Shown: piece after piece, positions 17,873 to 25,716 of the stretch
Layout: each line of letters starts with the position of its first letter
How positions within the stretch are numbered: position 1 is the first letter of the stretch
Origin: Pseudomonas paralactis
Lineage (GTDB): Bacteria; Pseudomonadota; Gammaproteobacteria; Pseudomonadales; Pseudomonadaceae
Direction of reading: 5' to 3'
DNA: 64,000 nt
NCBI RefSeq assembly: GCF_001439735.1
Contig: NZ_JYLN01000008.1
Span: 186,001-250,000 of the forward strand
Position numbers and translations under genes: made by a program
Notes under the pieces: model-generated
What the model saw: the letters and a program-made list of their open reading frames with translations, nothing else
Told to the model about the DNA's origin: nothing
The model's database searches: none

Positions 17873-17891
17873 CAAACAAAGAGGAACGCCC

Positions 17892-18311
17892 ATGCAAACG
17901 CTCTATACCGCAGTAGCCACCGCCACTGGCGGCCGTGATGGTCGCGCTGTTTCCAGCGATAACATCCTCGACGTCAAACTCTCTACCCCCAAGGAATTGG
18001 GCGGTGCCGGTGGCCAGGCCACCAACCCGGAGCAGTTGTTCGCCGCGGGCTACTCCGCTTGCTTTATCGGCGCACTCAAATTCGTCGCCAGCCAGACCAA
18101 ACGCAAAATCCCGGATGACGCCTCCATCACCGCCCATGTGGGTATCGGTCAGATCCCCGGCGGTTTCGGCCTGGATATCGACCTGCACGTCAGCCTGCCA
18201 GGCCTGGCCCAGGAGGATGCGCAAAGTCTGGTCGACGCCGCCCACCAGGTGTGCCCGTATTCCAACGCCACCCGCGGCAATGTGGATGTGCGCTTGCATG
18301 TAACGGTCTGA
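17892..18311 (+). CDS. ohr: Organic hydroperoxide resistance protein Ohr
   Basis: A 139-residue Ohr/OsmC-fold thiol peroxidase. The peroxidatic Cys57 (GYSACFIGAL) and resolving Cys121 (QVCPYSNATRG) are both present, with NPEQLFAAGY between. It reduces fatty-acid and other organic hydroperoxides in the cytoplasm using lipoylated proteins as donors. AAAGAGGAA precedes the ATG. OhrR is encoded just upstream, and a terminator shared with efp follows. Confidence 0.96.
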   Translation: MQTLYTAVATATGGRDGRAVSSDNILDVKLSTPKELGGAGGQATNPEQLFAAGYSACFIGALKFVASQTKRKIPDDASITAHVGIGQIPGGFGLDIDLHVSLPGLAQEDAQSLVDAAHQVCPYSNATRGNVDVRLHVTV

Positions 18312-18326
18312 TAAACAGACGCCCAC

Positions 18327-18356
18327 AAAAAAGCCCGACGTAAGGTCGGGCTTTTT
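18327..18356. terminator. Bidirectional terminator between ohr and efp
   Basis: AAAAAAGCCCGAC, loop, GTCGGGCTTTTT: a GC-rich stem with A and T tracts between two convergent genes. Confidence 0.9.
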
Positions 18357-18376
18357 GCGTACCGGCGGGGCCAGAA

Positions 18377-18949
18377 TTACTTCTTGGCGCGACCTTTGTA
18401 CGAACCACCTTCGCGAGTGTCGATCTCGATCAGGTCGTCGATTTCGATGAAATCGGCCACTTGCAGTTCGGTACCGTTGCTCAGCTTGGCAGGCTTCATC
18501 ACCTTGCCCGAAGTGTCGCCGCGAGCGGAACCTTCGGTGTAGGCAACTTTACGCACGATGGTGGTCGGCAGCTCTACGGAAACCAGGCGCTCTTCGAAGA
18601 AGATCGCTTCGCAAACGTCTTCCATGCCTTCTTCGATGAACGGCAGAACGGCTTCGATATCTTCAGCGTTCAGCTCGTACATGGTGTAGTCAGTGGTGTC
18701 CATGAACGTGTAGGTGTCGCCGCTGATGAAGGACAGGGTCGCTTCCTTGCGGTCGAGGATCACGTCGTCCAGTTTGTCGTCGGCGCTGTAGACGATCTCG
18801 GTCTTGTAACCGGTCAGCAGGTTCTTCAGCTTGGTCTTCATGATTGCGCTGTTACGACCAGACTTGGTGAACTCAGCTTTCTGAACCAGCCAAGGGTCGT
18901 TTTCGAGACGGATCACTGTACCGGGTTTCAGTTCTTTACCAGTTTTCAT
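18377..18949 (-). CDS. efp: Elongation factor P (arginine-rhamnosylated type)
   Basis: A 190-residue EF-P, the translation factor that relieves ribosome stalling at polyproline. The three OB-like domains cover the whole length. The loop that enters the peptidyl-transferase centre reads FTKSGRNSA with Arg at position 32, the residue rhamnosylated in Pseudomonas, instead of the lysine used with EpmA. The modifying enzyme EarP is encoded immediately upstream on the same strand, 49 bp away, so the two are likely co-transcribed. Confidence 0.98.
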   Translation of the reverse strand: MKTGKELKPGTVIRLENDPWLVQKAEFTKSGRNSAIMKTKLKNLLTGYKTEIVYSADDKLDDVILDRKEATLSFISGDTYTFMDTTDYTMYELNAEDIEAVLPFIEEGMEDVCEAIFFEERLVSVELPTTIVRKVAYTEGSARGDTSGKVMKPAKLSNGTELQVADFIEIDDLIEIDTREGGSYKGRAKK

Positions 18950-18998
18950 TGCATATATCCGAAATTTGGATGGGATTTACAAAAATCAAGGTGGCGTA

Positions 18999-20132
18999 TC
19001 ATATCCAACTTTCATAAAACTGTACCAGCGCCGTCGCAAGATCGGCCTGCAAGCCCTGTTCCAGACACCAGTTCTGCGCGTGCTCGCTCACCTCGGGCCA
19101 GTGTTCCAGCAGCATTTTCCACGACTGTGCCATATCGCCATCAGCGTTCCAGGCTTGCCAAAGCGCAACCACAGCCGCTTTGGCGGCTGGCGAAAGTGCA
19201 GCGGTGTACAGCTCAAGGAAGGCATCGAGCTTATCCAGGTGGATGTCTTCATCCTGGCGATAGATATGCCACAGCAGCGGCCTCCCCGCCCACTGGGCGC
19301 GGACGAAGGAGTCCTCACCGCGCACGGCGTTGAACTCGCAACACCACAGCAAATGGTCATATTGCTCCTGACGCATGAACGCAATGACCTGCACCGTCAG
19401 CGCCCCGCGCACCTGGATGTCGCCCGCCGACAAGCGAGTCACGCCCAACCAGCGTTGCACATCTCCCAAAATGCGCCCTTCGGGCACCAGCAAGTGAGTC
19501 GCGCGCCCCTCCATGGCGAGCACGTCCAGCCAACCGGCCAGCCCGGGATTCTCATAGGCAAACAACGAGATCAAGCGTGCCCCGCTTGCAGGAGACACGC
19601 CCAGGCTCTGCAGGAAGTGTCGTTGTGCAACGTCATCCTGCTGAAAAGCCTGGCGACGTTCCACCAACCCGGCTTCACGCAGCAAGCCGCCGGTGCCGGG
19701 ACGAAAGCCAGGAAAGAAAAAGTACTTCTGCACACCCTTGAACTTCACCGAAGGCAGGCGATGACAGCCCACCACCCAGTCTTCCGCGCTGAGGTAATCC
19801 AGGTTCATCCACAACGGCGGGCGCTCACGCTCGGCCATGCACTCCATATAGGGCGGCGGCAGCTGGCAGGCGAATGCGGCAATCACCACATCGGCCGACT
19901 GCGCGCCCGGCCACTCGGCCGGCCAGTACCGCACCTCAACGCCTTCCTGCCATTGTTGGTCCACCTGCACATCAATTTGCGGGCACATGCGCTCGAACGC
20001 CCGCAGGTCATCGACCCACAAGCGCACCTCACAGCCATGCTCCGCCACCAACTGCCGGGCCAGGCGCCAGGTCACGCCGATGTCGCCGTAGTTGTCGACG
20101 ACGCTGCAAAAAATATCCCAGCGGGCTTTCAT
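18999..20132 (-). CDS. earP: EF-P arginine rhamnosyltransferase EarP
   Basis: A 377-residue GT-B glycosyltransferase that transfers rhamnose from dTDP-rhamnose to Arg32 of EF-P. The active-site residues described for P. putida EarP occur at identical positions: Asp13 and Asp17 (DNYGDIG), Tyr193 (LFAY), Arg271 and Glu273 (RGED). Length fits the family. The start is ATG at 20132 with GGAG upstream; a longer frame to 20234 adds 34 residues without support. It precedes efp in the same direction. Confidence 0.95.
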   Translation of the reverse strand: MKARWDIFCSVVDNYGDIGVTWRLARQLVAEHGCEVRLWVDDLRAFERMCPQIDVQVDQQWQEGVEVRYWPAEWPGAQSADVVIAAFACQLPPPYMECMAERERPPLWMNLDYLSAEDWVVGCHRLPSVKFKGVQKYFFFPGFRPGTGGLLREAGLVERRQAFQQDDVAQRHFLQSLGVSPASGARLISLFAYENPGLAGWLDVLAMEGRATHLLVPEGRILGDVQRWLGVTRLSAGDIQVRGALTVQVIAFMRQEQYDHLLWCCEFNAVRGEDSFVRAQWAGRPLLWHIYRQDEDIHLDKLDAFLELYTAALSPAAKAAVVALWQAWNADGDMAQSWKMLLEHWPEVSEHAQNWCLEQGLQADLATALVQFYESWI

Positions 20133-20264
20133 TCCGGGCTCCATCGTCCAAAGGCTCGATTGTCCGCATAAATGCGCTGATGCAGAAGGCTTGATCGCGA
20201 TTATTCTGCAAGGTGGCTGTGCGACAATCGCCACCCCGCCATCAATGCCTGCCAGGAGGCCATC

Positions 20265-20633
20265 ATGTCTGTCCGTCAGCTGTCACTGTTCAAGCTGTGC
20301 ATCGCGATTGCCGCAGGCGTGTGGCTGGGGTTTATCGCCATTGCGCTGACCGCCTGGCTGGCGTCGCGTTATCTGTTTCCCCAAAGCCTGGAACCCGTGG
20401 CCCAGGCGGTTCAGCAGCTGGGCGAGCCGGCCACTGTGGTGCCGCAGCCACCGAACCGCATGTTCGAGCAGTATCAACAAAACCTGCAAAAGCAGGAACA
20501 ACAACAGGCTCTGGACCAGGCCCGCAGTAATGCGCGCAACCTGTCCAACCCCAAATGCCAGTTCTGGCTGCAACAGGACCAGAACGCCCCCAGTGAAAAG
20601 ACTCGGGCCAATGTCCTGCAATTTTGCGATTAA
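20265..20633 (+). CDS. Hypothetical protein with one membrane segment
   Basis: A 122-residue protein with a clear N-terminal membrane helix (about residues 10-35), then a Pro/Gln-rich region with NRMFEQYQQNLQKQEQQQALDQA forming a short coiled coil, and a C-terminal segment with two cysteines (NPKCQFWLQ and LQFCD). I do not recognise a family. The topology suggests a short cytoplasmic tail, one anchor and a periplasmic part in which the cysteines could pair. A good AGGAGG site precedes the ATG. Five bases separate it from the GreA/GreB-like gene, so they form an operon divergent from earP. Confidence 0.8.
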   Translation: MSVRQLSLFKLCIAIAAGVWLGFIAIALTAWLASRYLFPQSLEPVAQAVQQLGEPATVVPQPPNRMFEQYQQNLQKQEQQQALDQARSNARNLSNPKCQFWLQQDQNAPSEKTRANVLQFCD

Positions 20634-20638
20634 AGACC

Positions 20639-21121
20639 ATGAATAAACACGCCGTCCTCCAGTTGATTCTGGAAAAACTCACCGCCGACCTCGATATTGC
20701 CCAACGCGCCGCGCAGACCGCCTACGAAACCGCGACCCACGAAGAAAACATCGCCGAAAACAAATACGACACCCTTGGGCTGGAAGCTTCATACCTGGCG
20801 GCCGGACAGGCCAAGCGGGTCGAGGAGATCAAGCAATCGCTGACGCTGTGCCAGAACCTTCAGTTGCGAGGGTACGATGAACAACGCGGGATAGAAGTCG
20901 GTGCGCTGCTGGGCCTGGAAGACGAGAACGGTCGTCAGCAGTGGCTATTTTTGGCGCCGGATGCGGCAGGGTTGAAAGTCGATGTGGTCGGGCAACCGGT
21001 GACCGTCATCACCCCGCGCTCGCCGCTGGGCAAAAGCCTGCTGGGCAAGTTTGAAGGCGATGAGGTAGAGATTCTAGTGGCAGGCGCTCGGCAATACTTC
21101 ACGGTTACCGAGGCAAAATAA
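20639..21121 (+). CDS. GreA/GreB-family transcription factor, divergent
   Basis: A 160-residue protein with the two-part Gre layout: an N-terminal coiled coil (about residues 1-75) and a C-terminal FKBP-like domain containing VTVITPRSPLGKSLLGKFEGDEVEI (about 125-150), the typical GreA/GreB C-terminus. The coiled-coil tip lacks the standard GDxSENAxY sequence and reads EENIAENKYDT, so it may not stimulate RNA cleavage as GreA does. It could instead modulate polymerase through the secondary channel. It follows a membrane-protein gene by 5 bp. A canonical GreB is at 33420. Confidence 0.85.
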   Translation: MNKHAVLQLILEKLTADLDIAQRAAQTAYETATHEENIAENKYDTLGLEASYLAAGQAKRVEEIKQSLTLCQNLQLRGYDEQRGIEVGALLGLEDENGRQQWLFLAPDAAGLKVDVVGQPVTVITPRSPLGKSLLGKFEGDEVEILVAGARQYFTVTEAK

Positions 21122-21135
21122 CCTGCAGCTTCCCT

Positions 21136-21234
21136 GTAGGAGCGAGCTTGCTCGCGAAGGAACGCAAGGGCGCCGCATACAACCTGGCACCCCGCGTTAA
21201 CGTTGGCGATCTTCGCGAGCAAGCTCGCTCCTAC
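21136..21234. repeat. REP inverted pair
   Basis: Perfect facing arms GTAGGAGCGAGCTTGCTCGC and its reverse complement enclose a spacer with GGCGCCGC and CGTTAACGTTGG. It lies between the GreA/GreB-like gene and the convergent cysB. Confidence 0.92.
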
Positions 21235-21247
21235 AAGGTCATCGCGA

Positions 21248-22222
21248 TCAGTGGACGGGTAATTCAACGCCGTCGAACAAATCTTCCAGCTCTTGCTTGT
21301 TGTGGCACTGGATCGCCTTGGCCATGACTTCGCGGGTCAGGTGCGGTGCGAACTTCTCGATGAAATCGCACATGAACCCCCGCAGGAAGGTGCCGCGACG
21401 GAAACCGATCTTGGTCACGCTCGACTCGAACAATTCGCTGGCATCCAGCACAACCAAGTCTTTGTCGAGGTTGGTGTCGACCGCCATCTTGGCAACGATG
21501 CCGACGCCCAGGCCCAGGCGAACATAGGTTTTGATCACGTCGGCATCCGCCGCGGTAAACACCACTTTTGGCGTCAGGCCACGATGGCTGAACGCTTCGT
21601 CGAGCTTCGAGCGGCCGGTAAACCCGAATACATACGTCACGATCGGGTATTCGGCCAGGGCTTCCAGGGTCAGCTTCGGCAGCTTGGCCAAAGGGTGGCC
21701 CTGAGGCACGACCACGCAGCGGTTCCAGCGATAGCACGGCATCATCACCAGGTCGCCGAACAACTCCAGGGCCTCGGTGGCGATGGCGAAATCGACGGTG
21801 CCATCAGCGGCCATCTCGGCGATCTGCATCGGGGAGCCCTGGTGCATGTGCAGGGCCACGTCCGGGTATTGTTTGATGAAATCGCGAATCACCGGCGGCA
21901 ATGCATAACGCGCCTGAGTGTGAGTGGTAGCGATCGACAGGGTGCCCTTCTTCTCGTTGGAGAATTCCTGAGCTATCTGCTTGATGCTCTCGACTTTACG
22001 CAGGATCTCGCCGGCGGTGGTGATGATGCGCTCGCCAGCCGGGGTGACGCGGGTCAGATGCTTGCCACTGCGAGCGAACACTTCGACGCCCAACTCGTCT
22101 TCGAGCAGGCGGATCTGCTTGCTGATACCGGGTTGCGAGGTGTAAAGGCTTTGAGCGGTAGCGGAAACGTTGAGGTCGTGGTGCGCCACTTCCCAGATGT
22201 AGCGCAGTTGTTGAAGCTTCAT
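21248..22222 (-). CDS. cysB: LysR-type regulator of cysteine biosynthesis CysB
   Basis: A 324-residue protein colinear with E. coli CysB. The N-terminus MKLQQLRYIWEVAHHDLN and helix-turn-helix SATAQSLYTSQPGISKQIRLLEDELG are hallmark sequences. The effector pocket segment TTHTQARYALPP (about residues 100-111) binds N-acetylserine or sulfate in CysB. It activates sulfate uptake and assimilation genes when cysteine is scarce. The start region is AT-rich, with about 100 bp before the next gene. Confidence 0.97.
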   Translation of the reverse strand: MKLQQLRYIWEVAHHDLNVSATAQSLYTSQPGISKQIRLLEDELGVEVFARSGKHLTRVTPAGERIITTAGEILRKVESIKQIAQEFSNEKKGTLSIATTHTQARYALPPVIRDFIKQYPDVALHMHQGSPMQIAEMAADGTVDFAIATEALELFGDLVMMPCYRWNRCVVVPQGHPLAKLPKLTLEALAEYPIVTYVFGFTGRSKLDEAFSHRGLTPKVVFTAADADVIKTYVRLGLGVGIVAKMAVDTNLDKDLVVLDASELFESSVTKIGFRRGTFLRGFMCDFIEKFAPHLTREVMAKAIQCHNKQELEDLFDGVELPVH

Positions 22223-22325
22223 ATCAATCCCTCAAAGCAGATAGACGCCACGGGTATCAGCGACGGTATATAACTATATTAAAGGTTAGACGGATAAATC
22301 TAGAACTTTTTATCGTTTTTACCGA

Positions 22326-22826
22326 TCAGCAGTCCTCGCTGCGTCGACGCTGCAGCGATGGCACCAGGTAAACCGGCACCGGAGACAGCTGCAACACGCG
22401 CGCAGCGGTACGGCCCAGGGGCACGGCCACGCCGGTTGCCTGGCTATGACTTCCTACGATCAGCAAGTCGACGGAAAGTTTTCGCAGCTGGTCGAGAATC
22501 ACCTCGCACGGATCCCCCTGGATCACTCTGACCGAACGAATCAATTGCAGGTCCTGCTCCCCCTCCCCCAACTCCTCGCGAAAGCCGTCCAATACGCGCT
22601 GTTCGATGGTTGCCATGACCGTGCTCAACCCCTGGCTCTGCCATTCGCTCAGGGCCTTCTCATCAAGGTAGCTCTGTAACACCGATTCGGCGAACAACCC
22701 AATGGGCTCGACCACATGGATCACATACAGGTCAGCCTTGAACGTTCGCGCCAGCGCCAGCGCATGTTGCATCACATACGGCGCATACAGACCCAGGTCC
22801 GTGGCATACAGCATCGAACGAATCAT
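22326..22826 (-). CDS. Universal stress protein (UspA family)
   Basis: A 166-residue single-domain UspA protein. MLYATDLGLYAPYVMQHALALA forms the first strand and helix with the nucleotide-contacting Asp. The C-terminal VGSHSQATGVAVPLGRTAARVL corresponds to the G-x2-G-x9-G-(S/T) ATP-binding motif in modified form. Cytoplasmic, probably stress-protective; precise role unknown. It lies upstream of cysB on the same strand with its own gap of about 100 bp. Confidence 0.88.
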   Translation of the reverse strand: MIRSMLYATDLGLYAPYVMQHALALARTFKADLYVIHVVEPIGLFAESVLQSYLDEKALSEWQSQGLSTVMATIEQRVLDGFREELGEGEQDLQLIRSVRVIQGDPCEVILDQLRKLSVDLLIVGSHSQATGVAVPLGRTAARVLQLSPVPVYLVPSLQRRRSEDC

Positions 22827-22874
22827 AGAACCTCCTGGGCTGCCAGGATGGCGGGGATTGAATGAGCTTAGCAG

Positions 22875-23792
22875 CTAGCTCTCGGTCTGGATTCTCAACT
22901 CGTTACTGATGCCATGGGGCACGTGCCCGGTGGCTACCACCTCCCTGGCTTTCTCACAATGACCGGCCTGATCATCGAAAAACACATCGGCGGCAAAGGC
23001 CTCCAGGAAGGCGGATTTTTCCAAACCACCGAGAAACAGCGACTCGTCCAGGCGGATATCCCACTCACGCAGCGTACGAATCACACGCTCATGGGACGGG
23101 GCCGAACGTGCGGTGACCAGCGCCGTGCGGATTGGGCAGGCGTCATCGGCAAACTCGCGCTGCAACAGGTTGAGCGCCGCCAGGAAACCTTTGAACGGGC
23201 CACCATGCAACGGCTGGCGCGCCGACTCGCGCTCGCTGGCCTGGAAGGCTGCCAACCCGCCGGCCTGGTAGACACGCTCGGACTCGTCGGAAAACAACAC
23301 GGCGTCGCCGTCGAATGCGATGCGCAGTTCTTCGCTCGAAGCCCGGCGCGCACCGCCCGACAAGATCGTCGCCGCGGCAAAACCGGCGTCCAGGGCGCTG
23401 CGCACATCTTCAGCATGGGTCGAGAGAAACAGATGACAACCGAAGGCGGCCAAATAGGGATAGGGACTACGCCCGCCGACAAAAGCGGCGCGGGAAATAT
23501 CCAGGCCGTAATGCTGGATCGAGTTGAACACCCGCAGCCCGGTATCGGCACTGTTGCGCGACACCAGCACCACCTCGACCCGCGCACGGCCCAAGCTGGC
23601 ATTAAGGCTCAGCAGTTTCTTGACCAACGGGAAGGCGTCGCCGGGCTCAAGGGTTTCTTCCTCGTGTTCGATCTGGTATTTGCGGTAAGCCTCAACACCT
23701 TCAGCCAGGTAAACCTTGTGACTGTCACTGAGGTCGAACAGCGCCCGTGACGAAATCGCCAGCACCAGCTTGTCACCCAACGCCTTTGCCAT
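22875..23792 (-). CDS. 5'-nucleotidase (NT5C1-like family)
   Basis: A 305-residue protein matching the bacterial 5'-nucleotidase family related to eukaryotic cytosolic NT5C1. Conserved segments include LVLAISSRALFDLSDS near the N-terminus (first aspartate motif DLSDS), VVLVSRNSADTGLRVFNSI, and the C-terminal FFDDQAGHCEKA. It would dephosphorylate nucleoside monophosphates in the cytoplasm. It is followed by the universal stress gene with about 50 bp between, and preceded 15 bp upstream by panE on the same strand, so the three may be co-transcribed. Confidence 0.85.
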   Translation of the reverse strand: MAKALGDKLVLAISSRALFDLSDSHKVYLAEGVEAYRKYQIEHEEETLEPGDAFPLVKKLLSLNASLGRARVEVVLVSRNSADTGLRVFNSIQHYGLDISRAAFVGGRSPYPYLAAFGCHLFLSTHAEDVRSALDAGFAAATILSGGARRASSEELRIAFDGDAVLFSDESERVYQAGGLAAFQASERESARQPLHGGPFKGFLAALNLLQREFADDACPIRTALVTARSAPSHERVIRTLREWDIRLDESLFLGGLEKSAFLEAFAADVFFDDQAGHCEKAREVVATGHVPHGISNELRIQTES

Positions 23793-23807
23793 GGTGTCTC
23801 CCTTCAG

Positions 23808-24770
23808 TCAGCCATTGTGCCGATCAATAAAACTCAAGGCCTGGTACAGCGCCTGCATTCGCGGCAGCTCACAACCGGCCGCCCTGGCGGCGGCCAGAGG
23901 CCGGGCGTAGATCGCCGCCAATTCCAACGGGCGCTTGTGCACGTGATCGTGATACATGCTGGGCAGGTAGTCGTCCATGGTTTCGGTCATGGTGAACATC
24001 TGTCCGGCGTAGCTGGCAGGAATGTCATGGCCACACGCATGAGCGCCTTGCACCACTTCGGCCATCAAGGCCTGGATCAATTCGCGGCTGGACTCATCGG
24101 CCATCATGGCCTTGGTACCCGTGCCCAGCAACACAGACAGGCCGTTATACGGCACGTTCCACACCAGCTTATGCCAGCGCGCCTGATGGACGTTGGCCAT
24201 GGCCTGGGACTCGATGCCGGCGCGGTGAAACAACCCGGCGCCCTCTTCAACAATTGCCTTCTGCTGCGCCTCGTCGTTGGCGGCCGTACCGCTGTGATAC
24301 CCCAGGTTGACCCGGCCCAGGGCCTGATGTTCGACCACACCCGGTGCGGATCGGTGCACGCCGATGTAGCACAGCCCGCCCAGCAGGTGCAGCGACGCGG
24401 GCAGATGTTCACGCAGACTGTCCTCCACATCGAGGCCGTTTTGCAGCAGCACTACCTTGGCGTTCGGCGCCGCGACCTGGGCGATGGTGGGCGCCAGGTC
24501 CACGTTGCCGGTGGACTTGGTGCCCACCAACAGCCAATCGCACGGCGGCATGTCGGCGGCGCAGGCATAGGCCTGAACCGGATGCAGGTGCAACTGGCCA
24601 TGCACTGTGCTGTTGACGTGCAGGCCATGCTGACTGACCGCTGCATACTCGCTGCGCAGCAGGAAATGCACATCGAAGCCGGCGCGCGCCAGCATCAAGC
24701 CGTAGTAACCGCCAATGGCACCGGTACCAATAATGCCAATGCGTGGCGACCGGGATGAAAGGGCTGTCAT
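23808..24770 (-). CDS. panE: 2-dehydropantoate 2-reductase (ketopantoate reductase)
   Basis: A 320-residue reductase with an N-terminal NADPH Rossmann motif (IGIIGTGAIGGYYG, about residues 11-24), a LLQNGLD active-site box, and the catalytic Lys in ARWHKLVWNVPYNGLSVLLG. It would reduce ketopantoate to pantoate in pantothenate/CoA synthesis. Pseudomonads carry several paralogues and some act on other 2-oxo acids. The start is ATG at 24770, overlapping by four bases the stop of the upstream thioredoxin-like gene. The long frame to 25004 runs antisense through that gene. Confidence 0.88.
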   Translation of the reverse strand: MTALSSRSPRIGIIGTGAIGGYYGLMLARAGFDVHFLLRSEYAAVSQHGLHVNSTVHGQLHLHPVQAYACAADMPPCDWLLVGTKSTGNVDLAPTIAQVAAPNAKVVLLQNGLDVEDSLREHLPASLHLLGGLCYIGVHRSAPGVVEHQALGRVNLGYHSGTAANDEAQQKAIVEEGAGLFHRAGIESQAMANVHQARWHKLVWNVPYNGLSVLLGTGTKAMMADESSRELIQALMAEVVQGAHACGHDIPASYAGQMFTMTETMDDYLPSMYHDHVHKRPLELAAIYARPLAAARAAGCELPRMQALYQALSFIDRHNG

Positions 24771-25153
24771 GGCAAATCCTCTGGTGTGCGGGTGAGCGCC
24801 TGATTTACAGATTCGGCGAGGTCGGCTGCCGTAAGCCGTGTCTGTAATTGCCCAAGGAACTGACCCTCGCACACCAGGAACAACGCCGGCAAATGAAAGA
24901 TCTGGTAGCGTTCGACCGCACCGCCATTGTGCCCGGCATCGACCCAGCACACGCGGTCCACCGGCAACTGCCAGCTCGGCAGTTGCTGGCGCGCCCAACG
25001 GCAACTGGAGCAGCCGACACTGGTGAACACTACCAGCGAAATACCTGGCAATCCCAGCAATTGCTGGTCAATATCCAGGTCGGTCAATTCCAGTTCCTTC
25101 ACTATACTGCTGCCACTGCCGTCAACCGGACGGCGCTCGGAGTCCGTGTACAT
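24767..25153 (-). CDS. Thioredoxin-like protein with CSSC motif
   Basis: A 128-residue protein with a thioredoxin-like layout. SLVVFTSVGCSSCRWARQQL carries a CxxC pair (about residues 48-51), followed by WVDAGHNGGAVERYQIFHLPALFLV, with the cis-proline position at LPAL. No signal peptide is seen, so a cytoplasmic disulfide reductase or co-chaperone role is likely. The stop overlaps the panE start by four bases (translational coupling). The ATG at 25153 overlaps the ATG of the divergent PilZ-like gene in the shared word CATG. An internal start such as GTG at 25102 is possible. Confidence 0.78.
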   Translation of the reverse strand: MYTDSERRPVDGSGSSIVKELELTDLDIDQQLLGLPGISLVVFTSVGCSSCRWARQQLPSWQLPVDRVCWVDAGHNGGAVERYQIFHLPALFLVCEGQFLGQLQTRLTAADLAESVNQALTRTPEDLP

Positions 25154-25586
25154 GGGTCGTTTTTTACCTCACCCTGATGATGTCGCTGTCGAGTTGATCC
25201 AACGTCCCTCTCCTGCCCTGCCCCGCCAGCGCCTGCATACTATCGGCCGCGGCGGCGTCGCCTGCAATTGGCCGCGAGCCTGGCGCCCAGGCACGGCGGT
25301 CGACCTGCATATCCCCTCCCTGGGGCCAAGCGCCCGATATCCCGGCTATGTAGCCTGGTGCCGCAGAAGCGAAGACGCTTATCGCGTCGGCATATGCTTT
25401 ACCGATGAGCACGCCTTGTTCGGTGCGCGTATGGGCGAGCAAGTGTGCCAGATTGAACGTTACTGCCGCCTGCACGAAAACGCCGAGCCAACACCTGCGC
25501 AACTGGAAGCCATGGCCCGTGATTGGGTGTCGCGCCACGCCGCCGAGTTCTCCCATGAGGCGGTTGTGCAGCCTGCGCTGGATTAA
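25152..25586 (+). CDS. PilZ-domain-like protein with degenerate c-di-GMP motif
   Basis: A 144-residue protein resembling small PilZ proteins: a central beta-rich domain from about residue 15 to 95 ending with YPGYVAWCRRSEDAYRVGICF. The usual second motif (D/N)-x-S-x-x-G is replaced by TIGRGG, so c-di-GMP binding is doubtful. Pseudomonas PilZ-like proteins without the motif can still act as adaptors in motility or polysaccharide control. GGAG lies 9 bases upstream of ATG 25152. Frames extending upstream run antisense through the thioredoxin-like gene and are not real. Divergent from that gene. Confidence 0.75.
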   Translation: MGRFLPHPDDVAVELIQRPSPALPRQRLHTIGRGGVACNWPRAWRPGTAVDLHIPSLGPSARYPGYVAWCRRSEDAYRVGICFTDEHALFGARMGEQVCQIERYCRLHENAEPTPAQLEAMARDWVSRHAAEFSHEAVVQPALD

Positions 25587-25716
25587 ACCGGGCTTTGCCC
25601 ATTGTCGCGGGCCCGTGTTACGCGCTAAGGTTCCTCCCCCCTGTATTCAAATCATGCTGTGCCCGCCGCACGGGGATAGCTGGCGGCCGGCACCCGTGAC
25701 CCTGGCGAGTAACACG

